Assembly (NCBI GenBank): GCA_029975055.1
Contig: JARKPU010000074.1
Coordinates: forward strand, 124,001-188,000
Source of the DNA: Anaerolinea sp.
Lineage (GTDB): Bacteria; Chloroflexota; Anaerolineae; Anaerolineales; Anaerolineaceae
Length of the DNA: 64,000 nucleotides
Direction of reading: 5' to 3'
The first letter of the stretch is position 1. Each line of letters starts with the position of its first letter. Of this stretch, positions 10,233 to 18,783 are shown piece by piece. The position numbers and the translations under genes were made by a program. The notes below the pieces were generated by a model, which saw only the letters and a list, made by a program, of their open reading frames with translations, was not told the DNA's origin and searched no databases.

Positions 10233-10400
10233 TATGCAATTCCACTTTTTTACTTCGGTTGTCCAGACCTCCCGGTTGCTTTGCTGGAAACCCGCTTCCA
10301 CGCCGCCCGCGATTCATCTTCCCGCACCGCTGAACCACGGCAAAAGGGGTACAATACCGTCAGACTGCGCCAATTCAATTCACCGAAGAGTGCCCGGAAA

Positions 10401-11270
10401 ATGAAACCGCATCGTTTCTTCGCCCTGCTTTTAGCCCTTTCGGCTGCGCTGCCGGCGAGCTGCGCCCCGGCCCGGCCGTCCATCCAAAGCACGCCCGCGC
10501 TCGAGCCCACCCCCACACCGGTCGCGGCAACCCCCACGGCCGAAGCGCCCACGACAGCCGCCGATATCCCCCTCAACTGCCAGGACCTGGCTAAAGTGGA
10601 TGCTGGTTCCTTCCGCGCAGAGAACAATACCTGGGGAAAGGGCACGTTGACGGGCTGGTCGCAGTGCATTGGTTTGCAACCGAACGCCGATGAAACCGTG
10701 GCGGCCCGCTGGACCTGGGATTGGCCGAACTCCGGCAGCAACGTGAAAGCCTATCCCGAGATCATCTTCGGCCAGAAACCCGGGACCACCTCCACCACCG
10801 ACGCGCTGCCCAGGCAGGTAGACGGCCTGCGCGAGGTGCGCATCAAATACGATGTCGCCTCCACGCACACCGGCAGCGGGAACCTGGCATTCGATTTCTG
10901 GCTGACCAATACCGACAACCCGACCGCCTGGGGAGTGCCCCCGATCACCACCGAGATTATGATCTGGCTGGAATCTTACGGCTCGATGGCCCCCGGCGGC
11001 TCGTGGAAAGAGAAGACCACCATCGGCGGCACCCCCTACAGCGTGTACACCGCCAAGAACTGGGGCGACGGCTGGGATTACGTGGCCTTCTTCAGAACGA
11101 AGCCCCAGACCGGGGCCGGGGAACTCGACCTGGTCGATTTTCTCACGTACATGAAGACGGTCGGCCTGATCACCGGAGAGGAATACCTGGCATCGGTCGA
11201 ATTTGGCAATGAAGTGGCGGGCGGCAGCGGCGAGACCAGCCTGAAGGCGCTGTCCGTCACGATCCGGTGA
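10401..11270 (+). CDS. GH12 endoglucanase/xyloglucanase lipoprotein
   Basis: Retaining beta-1,4-glucan or xyloglucan hydrolase of family GH12, predicted to sit on the outer face of the membrane. The signal peptide ends at LPASC with the lipidated Cys21, then a Pro/Thr linker (about 25-55) leads to a jelly-roll domain. GH12 signatures are NNTWGKG, WDWP, VKAYPEIIFG and TTEIMIWLESYG; Glu185 in the last is the expected nucleophile and Glu271 in VEFGNE the expected acid/base. Length is 289 residues, with a catalytic part near the usual 220. I chose ATG 10401 because the signal peptide begins there; the frame remains open upstream to 10281. It is divergent from the CebR-like repressor, which may control both directions. 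Confidence 0.85.
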   Translation: MKPHRFFALLLALSAALPASCAPARPSIQSTPALEPTPTPVAATPTAEAPTTAADIPLNCQDLAKVDAGSFRAENNTWGKGTLTGWSQCIGLQPNADETVAARWTWDWPNSGSNVKAYPEIIFGQKPGTTSTTDALPRQVDGLREVRIKYDVASTHTGSGNLAFDFWLTNTDNPTAWGVPPITTEIMIWLESYGSMAPGGSWKEKTTIGGTPYSVYTAKNWGDGWDYVAFFRTKPQTGAGELDLVDFLTYMKTVGLITGEEYLASVEFGNEVAGGSGETSLKALSVTIR

Positions 11271-11350
11271 GAGGCAAACCGGCAATGCTTCGGTTTCTCA
11301 GAAAGTCGTAATGTTCGAGATTCACCCTCGATAAGAGTGCCAGACGATAT

Positions 11351-11391
11351 TTTGATATTGGCGTGGCACTCCGTGCCACACCAATATCAAA
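11351..11391. repeat. palindromic element, copy B (divergent relative)
   Basis: Two 19-bp arms (11351-11369 and 11373-11391) with one mismatch and a 3-nt loop, core GTGGCACTCCGTGCCAC. It lies between the convergent GH12 and GH4 genes, so it may terminate both. It shares structure and the flanking ATT/AAT steps with copies A and C, but the core differs, so membership of the same family is uncertain. Confidence 0.5.
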
Positions 11392-11462
11392 TTCGCGGTA
11401 AACTCCACGCCCGTAAAGAGGAGGGGGCGGGGTGTAATACGAAATTGCCAAAGCAGTGACCG

Positions 11463-12824
11463 TTAATCATTAAACTGGGGCAGCAGGTCCTGTTGCAAGG
11501 CGATCATCTCATTCATCATCTCGACGGCCTGCCGGTATGAATTCACCGTCGGGTCGAGGAGAAGCGCCTGGAGCAGCTTCTTCCGCGAACGTTCGGCGTA
11601 ACATTCGACCAGCAGCTGCTGGATGCTGCACTGGGTCCGCATCAACGCGGCCAGGGCTTCGGGGAGCGGCTCCATTTTCAATGGCTTGATGCCGTTCTTA
11701 TCCACATATGCCGGCACCTCAACCGTCGCTCCAACCGGCAGGTTCGGGATGTAGCCCTTGTTCTCGACGATCACCGCGTCCAGCTCTTTTGCCTTATCAA
11801 ATAACAGGCCTTCCATGATTGGAATTGCCAGCTCGCCCGAAGGCCGCAGGGCCTGATCGTCGTGTTCATGGTGCTCGGTAACCGGAGATTGCTCTTCCGC
11901 CCGCCAGGGGCGGTTGGTATTCACCCCATCGATCGTATACACAAACTCGGGGATCTTTCCCGTCTCCCAGGGCTTGCCTTCCATCGCATCGTAGTAGTAA
12001 TGCAGCTCGCTGGCCATGAATTCGGATGCCCAACGGATGTATTCACCGTAATGGTTGGTGGCCGGTGAAGGCCACAGGCCGAATGTGCGGAACAACACAC
12101 GCCCGAGAGCAAGCTCATGCCATCGGGTTAGCCATGGCGCTTGCTGTTCCACCTTGCGCAAAGCCGGATATAAATCATCCCCGGTGTGCTTGTGCCTGAT
12201 CTCTTGAAAGAACGTGAAGTGGTTCAGGCCGCAAGCTTTCGTTTGCAGCTGCTCTTGCGGGAGGCCCAGCATTTCAGCAATCTGATGCCTCCCCATAAAA
12301 ACCCCGTGGCACAAACCGATATTTTTTATACGGGTCAGGCGGGTGACGGCCTCGCAAAGCCGCTGCTCAGGGTTGGAAAAATTCAACATCCAGGCGTCCG
12401 GGCACTGCCGCTCCATCTGCTTCGCCACCGCCACCACCGGGCCGATGTTTCTCAGCGCGTGGAACATGCTTCCGGGGCCGCCGTTTTCGCCGTAAACCTG
12501 ATCGAAGCCGTATTTCCGGGGGATGTGAAAATCCATGCTCCAATATTTATAGCGATCGACCTCCAGCCCCACGATCACGAAACTCGCATGGTCCAACGCT
12601 TCGACCAAGGAGGTCGTTGTCGAAAGGCCGATTCTCCGGTTCAACTTTTCCATCGCCCAATGGGCATACTGCTCATTTTCGGGCAGGTGCTCGGGAACAA
12701 TATCCATCAAGGCTAGCTCAACGCCTTCATCAACCAGCGCATCACTGAGCAGCAAATCGCGGATGACAGCCGGACCGAACGAGCGGCTGCCGGCGCCGAT
12801 GAATGCAACTTTGATGGGTGCCAT
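11463..12824 (-). CDS. family 4 glycoside hydrolase (NAD- and Mn-dependent)
   Basis: GH4 enzyme of 453 residues that cleaves alpha- or beta-glycosides by an NAD+-assisted oxidation-elimination mechanism in the cytoplasm. The Rossmann motif is FIGAGSRSFG at 8-17. The substrate loop includes NFSNPEQ (Asn151). The metal ligands are Cys172-His173 (GLCHGVF) and His202 (GLNHFTFF). These match AglA/MelA-type members more than phospho-beta-glucosidases, but GH4 specificity cannot be read safely from sequence. The start is supported by AAGGAG eight bases upstream. A TATAAT-like box on the minus strand at 12857-12862 has no good -35. It is convergent with the GH12 gene, and may process oligosaccharides taken up by the ABC importer. 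Confidence 0.88.
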   Translation of the reverse strand: MAPIKVAFIGAGSRSFGPAVIRDLLLSDALVDEGVELALMDIVPEHLPENEQYAHWAMEKLNRRIGLSTTTSLVEALDHASFVIVGLEVDRYKYWSMDFHIPRKYGFDQVYGENGGPGSMFHALRNIGPVVAVAKQMERQCPDAWMLNFSNPEQRLCEAVTRLTRIKNIGLCHGVFMGRHQIAEMLGLPQEQLQTKACGLNHFTFFQEIRHKHTGDDLYPALRKVEQQAPWLTRWHELALGRVLFRTFGLWPSPATNHYGEYIRWASEFMASELHYYYDAMEGKPWETGKIPEFVYTIDGVNTNRPWRAEEQSPVTEHHEHDDQALRPSGELAIPIMEGLLFDKAKELDAVIVENKGYIPNLPVGATVEVPAYVDKNGIKPLKMEPLPEALAALMRTQCSIQQLLVECYAERSRKKLLQALLLDPTVNSYRQAVEMMNEMIALQQDLLPQFND

Positions 12825-13028
12825 GTTTTCTCCTTCTGATCTTTGAGCGCACAGGAATTATATTTTAATCTTGGCTGGAACGACGCGTATAGAAGCTCGT
12901 TCGCTTCTCGCAGCGTCAGGCTGACTTACCAGGTCGTAGCGATGCCGGATGGCCATCCCGGAGCATTATAGCTTCTAACCCCATGAAGCAGAAAGACCTT
13001 GCGACTGTTAAATGACCGTGAAAACCAA

Positions 13029-13050
13029 GAGCCTTCCAGCAGGAAGGCTC
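13029..13050 (-). terminator. terminator downstream of tRNA-Lys
   Basis: GAGCCTTCC at 13029-13037 pairs with GGAAGGCTC at 13042-13050 around a 4-nt loop. On the minus strand it is followed by TTGGTTTT. It lies 52 bp beyond the 3' end of the tRNA. The rest of 12825-13028 shows no gene. Confidence 0.65.
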
Positions 13051-13101
13051 ATTTATAAATGCGATCGGGATACGGGCGTATCGCCCCGCCCAAATATTCA
13101 G

Positions 13102-13174
13102 TGATCCACCAGGGACTCGAACCCTGAACCCACTGATTAAGAGTCAGTTGCTCTGCCAGTTGAGCTAGTGGACC
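13102..13174 (-). tRNA. tRNA-Lys (anticodon CTT)
   Basis: A 73-nt cloverleaf on the minus strand. The acceptor arms GGTCCAC and GTGGATC pair with one G:U. The anticodon stem ACTGA/TCAGT holds the loop CTCTTAA with anticodon CTT. The T arm CAGGG-TTCGAGT-CCCTG is canonical. The CCA end is not encoded. It stands alone, not in a tRNA cluster. Confidence 0.95.
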
Positions 13175-13219
13175 CGGCTCGTACAGCGCGCCGAATTATA
13201 AACCCAACCCAACCGGCTG

Positions 13220-14170
13220 TCAATAAACCTCCGTCAGCTCCACCTGCTGCGCCAGAGCGGCCAGCTCGGCCTCACCGGGCAGGCGCGCGCTGTGGTAGGC
13301 CAGCTTGCCCGCCGCCCAGGCCGTCGCCATGCGCGCCGTCTCTTCCAGCCCCAGCCCGCGCAGGCCGGCAGCCACCACCCCGGCAGCCAGCGCGTCTCCG
13401 GCGGCCACCGTGCTGCGGATCTCGCCCACCCGCGGCGGCCTGGCGAGCACCGCCCTGCCCTGCCGGATGAACCACGCCCCCCGCTCGCCCATCGAGACGA
13501 TGACATGCTCGATGCCCCGCCCCAGCAGCCCGCGCCCGGCCTCTAAAGCGTCCGCCTCGTCCTCCAGGTGCCGCCCGGCCAGCTCTTCCAGCTCGCGCAG
13601 GTTGGGCTTGAGCGCCCACGGCCCGGCCTTCACCCCCTGGCGCAGCGCCTCGCCGCTGGTATCCAGCAAGGCGCGGCAGCCGGCCTTCTTCAGGCCGCTT
13701 ATGATGCGCGCGTACACCCGTGCATCCACCCCGGGCGGGAGCGACCCCGAGAGGGCAAAGTACCCGCATTCGCCTGCCAGGCTGGCGATCCCTTCCAGCA
13801 GGGCTTCCAACGCCTCCGGCGCAGGCCGGGGCCCGGGCAGGTTGATGTCGGTTGTCGTCTGCGCCGCCGCATCCACCAGCTTGATCGACGTGCGCGCGGC
13901 CCCCGCGATGCGCACAAACCGGTCTTCGATCCCCAGCCGGGCAAAGTGGCGCTCGAACTCGTCCGCATTCTCCTGGCCCAGCAGGCCGGTCGCCGCCACG
14001 CGAAAGCCGCTCTGCGCCAGGAAAGACGCCACGTTCACGCCTTTCCCGCCGGCGCTCACCTGCAGCTCTGAAGCGCGGTTCACCTCGCCCAGGCGCAGGG
14101 CTTCGGCGCGCACGGTCAGGTCTAACGCAGGGTTCAGCGTCAGCGTGGCGGCGTGGAACCTCGCGGGCAT
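13220..14170 (-). CDS. PfkB-family sugar kinase (1-phosphofructokinase / tagatose-6-phosphate kinase type)
   Basis: Cytoplasmic ribokinase-like enzyme of 316 residues, the usual length, that phosphorylates a sugar phosphate with ATP. The opening TLTLNPALDLTV is typical of FruK/LacC. The first PfkB signature is AGGKGVNVA (40-48). The second is TVAAGDALAAG (254-264) with catalytic base Asp259; most members read GAGD there, so the first Gly of the anion hole appears replaced by Ala. KPNLRELEELAG (188-199) is the usual nucleotide-side motif. It is downstream of the serine hydrolase gene with a 6-bp gap and probably cotranscribed. The substrate may be a keto-sugar phosphate from the neighbouring deoxyhexose genes, but this is inference. 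Confidence 0.85.
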   Translation of the reverse strand: MPARFHAATLTLNPALDLTVRAEALRLGEVNRASELQVSAGGKGVNVASFLAQSGFRVAATGLLGQENADEFERHFARLGIEDRFVRIAGAARTSIKLVDAAAQTTTDINLPGPRPAPEALEALLEGIASLAGECGYFALSGSLPPGVDARVYARIISGLKKAGCRALLDTSGEALRQGVKAGPWALKPNLRELEELAGRHLEDEADALEAGRGLLGRGIEHVIVSMGERGAWFIRQGRAVLARPPRVGEIRSTVAAGDALAAGVVAAGLRGLGLEETARMATAWAAGKLAYHSARLPGEAELAALAQQVELTEVY

Positions 14171-14176
14171 AGCGCC

Positions 14177-15607
14177 TTATACCGCGCGGCCCAACAGCGG
14201 TGCCCGCTCCAGCGGGCCAAACGAGACGTTGATGCGCTGGTTGAGCGTCAGCCGGTCGCCGTCGAACTCGAAGGTGTGGGTTTGATAGAAGGGCGTGGTG
14301 TAGAGGCGCTGCAGCAAGACGAACGTGCGCTCATCTTTCCATGCCCCCGCCGAAGCCGCCGGCATGCTCTCCCCGCGGTCCCACGGGACGGCGCCGTTGC
14401 GCCACGCCCCATACCCCCAGGTGAGCTCAAACTTGCCGCCCTCGGCCTCCACCTCGGCACAGCCGCGCTCGAAATCGAGCACAAGCGACTGAACCTTGCT
14501 CTCATTCGGCTCGAAAACGTACTTTTTGCCGTTCAGCGAAGCTGCCAGCGGTGAACTCGGGCTGCCTTTCGGCAGGCGCAGCGCCAGCGATGCCAGCTTG
14601 CGCGCCAGCTTCTTCTGCGCGGCAGGGTCTTCCGGCAGGGGCGAGTCGCCCATCGGCAAAAGGATATGCTCCCAAACCAGGTTCATCACCGCCTGCATAT
14701 CCGGCACACCGCTGGTGATGGCCAGCACGGCGTCTTGCGCGGGCATCACGATGCAATACTGCCCAAAGGCGCCGTCACCGCGATACGCCCCATGCCGGCA
14801 GCGCCAGAACTGGTAACCGTAGCCCTGCGCCCAATCGTTGGGGGTGGAGGGATCGCCGTTGCTCACCTGCTTGCGCGTGGCCTCCTGCACCCAGGCTTCC
14901 GGCAGGATGCGCTTGCCGTTCCACACGCCCTTCTGCAGATAGAGCTGCCCAAAGCGGGCGATATCCTCGGTGCGGATGTTGAGGCCCCACCCGCCCATGT
15001 TGATCCCGCGCGGGCATGATTCCCACGTCGCGCCTTCGATCCCCAGCGGCTCGAAAAGCCGCGGGGTGAGGTATTCCAGCAGCGTCTTACCGGTCACCTT
15101 TTGGACGATGGCTGAAAGCATATAGGACGCGCCGCTGTTATAGACAAACGGCGCGCCGGGCTCGTTTTCCACCGGCAGCGCCAGGAAGCCGCGCACGAAG
15201 TTATCGCCCCCGCCTTCGATCATCCGCCCGGTCGTATCTTCGGCGTGCCCGGTGGACATCGAAAGCAGGTGGCGGATGCGCATCTTCGCCAGGTTTGGGT
15301 CCACCTTCTTGGGCAGGTCATCGGGGAAGAACGAGATGACGAGGTCGTCCACCGTCAGGCGGCCTTCAGCCGCTGCCAGGCCCACCGCCGTGGAGGTGAA
15401 GCTCTTGCTCAGCGAGAAGAGGATATGCGGCAGGTGAGCGGCATAAGGCGCCCACCAGCCCTCGGCCACCACCTTGCCGTGGCGCAAGAGCATCATGCTG
15501 TGCAGCGCATCGATCTTCTTTTCGCACGCCTTGATGAACCCCAGCAAAGCAGTTGACGAAACCCCTTGGGATTCAGGGGTAGCCCGAGGTAAGCTCATAT
15601 TTGCCAT
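14177..15607 (-). CDS. beta-lactamase-fold serine hydrolase (class C / esterase type)
   Basis: Penicillin-binding-protein-like serine hydrolase of 476 residues. The nucleophile motif is SLSK within LFSLSKSFTS and the second motif is the YNSGASYM tyrosine; VDDLVISFFPDDLP and the MRIRHLLSMSTGH segment are typical of the EstB/Pbp4* group. There is no signal peptide, so it seems cytoplasmic and is more likely an esterase or amidase than an antibiotic-resistance enzyme. I chose ATG 15607 (MANMSLPRA), which has GGAG eight bases upstream; the ATG at 15643 lacks a site. A C-terminal beta-rich extension of about 130 residues follows the catalytic domain. It is divergent from the GH78 gene and precedes the PfkB kinase. 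Confidence 0.82.
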   Translation of the reverse strand: MANMSLPRATPESQGVSSTALLGFIKACEKKIDALHSMMLLRHGKVVAEGWWAPYAAHLPHILFSLSKSFTSTAVGLAAAEGRLTVDDLVISFFPDDLPKKVDPNLAKMRIRHLLSMSTGHAEDTTGRMIEGGGDNFVRGFLALPVENEPGAPFVYNSGASYMLSAIVQKVTGKTLLEYLTPRLFEPLGIEGATWESCPRGINMGGWGLNIRTEDIARFGQLYLQKGVWNGKRILPEAWVQEATRKQVSNGDPSTPNDWAQGYGYQFWRCRHGAYRGDGAFGQYCIVMPAQDAVLAITSGVPDMQAVMNLVWEHILLPMGDSPLPEDPAAQKKLARKLASLALRLPKGSPSSPLAASLNGKKYVFEPNESKVQSLVLDFERGCAEVEAEGGKFELTWGYGAWRNGAVPWDRGESMPAASAGAWKDERTFVLLQRLYTTPFYQTHTFEFDGDRLTLNQRINVSFGPLERAPLLGRAV

Positions 15608-15794
15608 TTCTTGCTCCGCATCGGAAAAGGTTGTTTGTATCATACCCGGCCGCAGCGGGCCGTCACTCTATTGTACACCGGCTTAGAGGCGGTGCTCACA
15701 TAAACCATCGCTCGTTTTCATCCTCGCGCGCTGCCCCTTTCCCTCGAAAATTCACGTACAATGAAGAGGCAATTCCTCTCCGAAAGGACAGCCC

Positions 15795-18638
15795 ATGCAG
15801 CCCCTCCCACCCCTTTCCGCATTCTGGATCTGGACTCCGCAGGCGTCCTACACGCCCTACCAGCAGGCGATTTTCGCCAGCAAATCTTTCCGGCTGCCGG
15901 CTATTCAAGCGGCTGCACTGCGCATCACCGCAGACGGACAGTACCGCCTCATCGTCAACGGCGAATGGGTGGCCGACGGCCCGTGCCGGAGCTGGCCCGA
16001 GCACTTCCAGTATGACCAGATCGACCTGACCCCTTACCTCCAGGAGGGCCAAAACGAGCTTCTGGTCATTGCCCGGCACTGGAGCAGCGGCACCTTTCAC
16101 GGCGTGCCGCAGCAGGCCGGGCTGCTGGCCCAGCTCGACCTCACCCTGGCCAACGGGCGAACCAGGCGCATCGTCACCGATTCGTCCTGGCAGGTGGCCG
16201 AAGCGCGCGCCTGGCTGCCGGATACGCCCCGCGCGAGCATCCAGATGGAGCCGCAGGAGTTCTACGACGCCCGCCTCGAGGATGATCTCTCCTTTGCCCC
16301 CGCCGCCGAACTCTTCGCGGCCGAGGGCGGCCCCTGGAAGGACCTCCACGCCCGCGACGTGGCCCTGATGGCGCGCAAACCGCTCGCCCCGCGCTGCCTG
16401 CTGGCCGCCAACCTGGTGCGCCATGCGCAAGACCTTGTCTTTTGCATGCCGGCGTCGCGCCTGGCCAACCCCGGCCTGGTGGAAGCCAACCGCTCGGTCG
16501 GCTGCGCCGGCGGCATGGCCACCCTGCTGGAATTAGACCAGCTGGCCGAGATCCGCTTCTCGCTGGACGGCTTCGCCGTTTCGGTGGACGGCGTGACCAA
16601 CCCCGCCGGGGTTTATGCCCTGCCCGAAGGCCGGCATTTCGTCCTGGCCTTCTCGACCGGGTTGTTTGGGCACAACAAAGACCGCTCGCTGCGCCTGCTC
16701 GAGCCGCCCGCCGGGTTGATCCTGACCAACCCGCTCGACCCCGAGCACGACAACCCCTGGTGCCGCATCGACATGCCCGAATACGCCTGGCGCGGCGACG
16801 ACCTCGTCTGGCCGGATAACCTCAACCTGGATGGCGAGCGCGAACGCCTGGCCGCTCGCTACGAGGAAGAGACCGCGCGCCTGCTCAAGAAGGTGCGCAA
16901 CCTGACCACCTTCTTTGCGCAGCTCGGCCCCCGCGCTCGCTGCATGCCCAAAGAGGAAATGTTCGTCCGCGAGACGCACTGGCCGTTCATCAACCGCGCC
17001 CCCATTGGCCCGGCGTGGAAACAGGTGGATAACCCCGCCGCCGCGCTGCACGATAACGCCGACTTCACCACCATCCACCCCGCGCCCGAAGGCGATATCG
17101 AGCTGGTGTACGACCTCGGCGAGGAAAGCGTGGGCTATTTCAACCTCGACTTGATCGCCGCCGAGGGCACGCTGGTGGACCTTTACAGCGTGGAGTACAT
17201 CGGCCCGAACGGCGAGGTCCAGCACACGTTCGGCAACGCCAACGGAATGCGCTACATCACGCGCGAAGGCGCCAACCGTTTCACCTCGCTCAAGCGGCGC
17301 GCCGGGCGTTACATCTTCGTCACCCTGCGCAACCAGCGCGCCCCGCTGCGCCTGCGCTTGCTCCAGATGATCGAATCCACCTACCCGGTGAACCAGCAGG
17401 CCCGCTTCGATTGTTCCGACAGCCGCCTTGGGCGCATCTGGGAGATTTCGGCGCGCACGCTCAAGCTGTGCATGGAAGATACCTTCACCGACTGCCCGCT
17501 CTACGAGCAGACCTATTGGGTGGGCGACGCGCGCAACGAAGCCATCTTTGCTTACGAGACCTTCGACGCGGTCGATATCGCCCGGCGCTGCATCCGCCTG
17601 GCTGCACAGTCTTTGGAGCGTTACCCCATCACCGGCTGCCAGGTGCCCTCCGGGTGGGATTGCCTCCTCCCCGCCTGGAGCTTCTTGTGGGGCATCTCGG
17701 TGTGGGATTACTATTTCTACACCGGCGATAAAGCCTTCGTCGCCGAAGTCTGGCCGGCGGTGATGCGCAACCTCGAAGGCGCCTCCGGCCTGCTGGATGA
17801 GCGCGGCCTGTTCAGCGGGCCGTTCTGGAACATGTTCGATTGGTCCGGCATCGACGACCGCCACGAAACCGTGCTGCACAACAGCATGCTCCTGGTGGGG
17901 GCCATCCAGGCCGCCGAAAGGCTGGCCTCCGTCCTCGGCGAAGCCGCGCACCTCGCCTGGCTGGCGGGTTTCCGCGCCCGGCTCGTGGAGAGCATCAACC
18001 GCCAGTGGGACCCTGAACGCGACGCCTTCCCAGACAGTTTCCACCCCGATGGCTCTGCCAGCCTGAGCACATCACTGCACACCAGCTTCCTGGCCCTGCT
18101 GTACGACATCCTCCCGCCCGACCGCGCCGTGGATGCCCTGGCCGACCTGCTCCACCCGCCGGAGAACGTCGTCAAGGTGGGCTCACCGTTTGCCAGTCTC
18201 TACCTCTATGAAGCCCTCGAGAAGTCCGGTCAGGCAGAGGCCGTGCTTGCCGCTATCTACCAGAATTACCTGCCCATGCTCGAGGCCGGGGCCACCACCG
18301 TCTGGGAGGTCTTCCCCGCCAGCCTTGAGTGGCTGGGAGGCTTCCCCACCCGCAGCCATTGCCACGCCTGGTCGGCCGCCCCGCTGCACTTCTTGCCGCG
18401 CATCCTGCTCGGCATCCGCCCGCTCGAGCCGGGCGGCGGGGTGGTGGAGATCAGCCCGCGCCTGGGGAACCTGACCTGGGCAAAAGGCGCAATCGCCACG
18501 CCGCGCGGGCGGGTGGAAGTCTCGTGGCAATTGGAAGGCAAGCACCTGCGCATCGAAGCCAGCGCACCGCCGGGAACCCGGCTGCAATTTGCCCCGAACC
18601 CCGATCTGAACAGGCTCAAGGTTGAGCGCAACTTCTAG
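15795..18638 (+). CDS. GH78 alpha-L-rhamnosidase-like protein
   Basis: Large inverting glycosidase of 947 residues expected to release L-rhamnose. The order of parts is as in Bacteroides BT1001-like enzymes: N-terminal beta-sandwich domains (FWIWTPQ, ADGQYRLIVNGEWVADGP, AFSTGLFGHNKD), then a six-hairpin barrel from about residue 540. The barrel opens with the hallmark TDCPLYEQTYWVGDARNE (Asp566, Glu571), containing the acidic residues used in this family, and ends with a small C-terminal sandwich (GVVEISPRLG, WAKGAIATPRGRVEVSW). No signal peptide is seen, so substrate must be imported. The start is supported by AAAGGA before 15795. An MFS transporter follows on the same strand. Specificity beyond an L-rhamnose-like sugar is uncertain. 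Confidence 0.82.
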   Translation: MQPLPPLSAFWIWTPQASYTPYQQAIFASKSFRLPAIQAAALRITADGQYRLIVNGEWVADGPCRSWPEHFQYDQIDLTPYLQEGQNELLVIARHWSSGTFHGVPQQAGLLAQLDLTLANGRTRRIVTDSSWQVAEARAWLPDTPRASIQMEPQEFYDARLEDDLSFAPAAELFAAEGGPWKDLHARDVALMARKPLAPRCLLAANLVRHAQDLVFCMPASRLANPGLVEANRSVGCAGGMATLLELDQLAEIRFSLDGFAVSVDGVTNPAGVYALPEGRHFVLAFSTGLFGHNKDRSLRLLEPPAGLILTNPLDPEHDNPWCRIDMPEYAWRGDDLVWPDNLNLDGERERLAARYEEETARLLKKVRNLTTFFAQLGPRARCMPKEEMFVRETHWPFINRAPIGPAWKQVDNPAAALHDNADFTTIHPAPEGDIELVYDLGEESVGYFNLDLIAAEGTLVDLYSVEYIGPNGEVQHTFGNANGMRYITREGANRFTSLKRRAGRYIFVTLRNQRAPLRLRLLQMIESTYPVNQQARFDCSDSRLGRIWEISARTLKLCMEDTFTDCPLYEQTYWVGDARNEAIFAYETFDAVDIARRCIRLAAQSLERYPITGCQVPSGWDCLLPAWSFLWGISVWDYYFYTGDKAFVAEVWPAVMRNLEGASGLLDERGLFSGPFWNMFDWSGIDDRHETVLHNSMLLVGAIQAAERLASVLGEAAHLAWLAGFRARLVESINRQWDPERDAFPDSFHPDGSASLSTSLHTSFLALLYDILPPDRAVDALADLLHPPENVVKVGSPFASLYLYEALEKSGQAEAVLAAIYQNYLPMLEAGATTVWEVFPASLEWLGGFPTRSHCHAWSAAPLHFLPRILLGIRPLEPGGGVVEISPRLGNLTWAKGAIATPRGRVEVSWQLEGKHLRIEASAPPGTRLQFAPNPDLNRLKVERNF

Positions 18639-18783
18639 CGCCTTCCAACCCTGTCCGGTGGGTTTCGCCGTCCATTTCACAACTGCCGCGCTCGAATGCT
18701 CTCCCGGCTTTCGAGTGAGGTCAACTCCGGCATGGATGGGGTAGAAACTCGAAACTCACAGTTATTCGTAGATACACACGACC

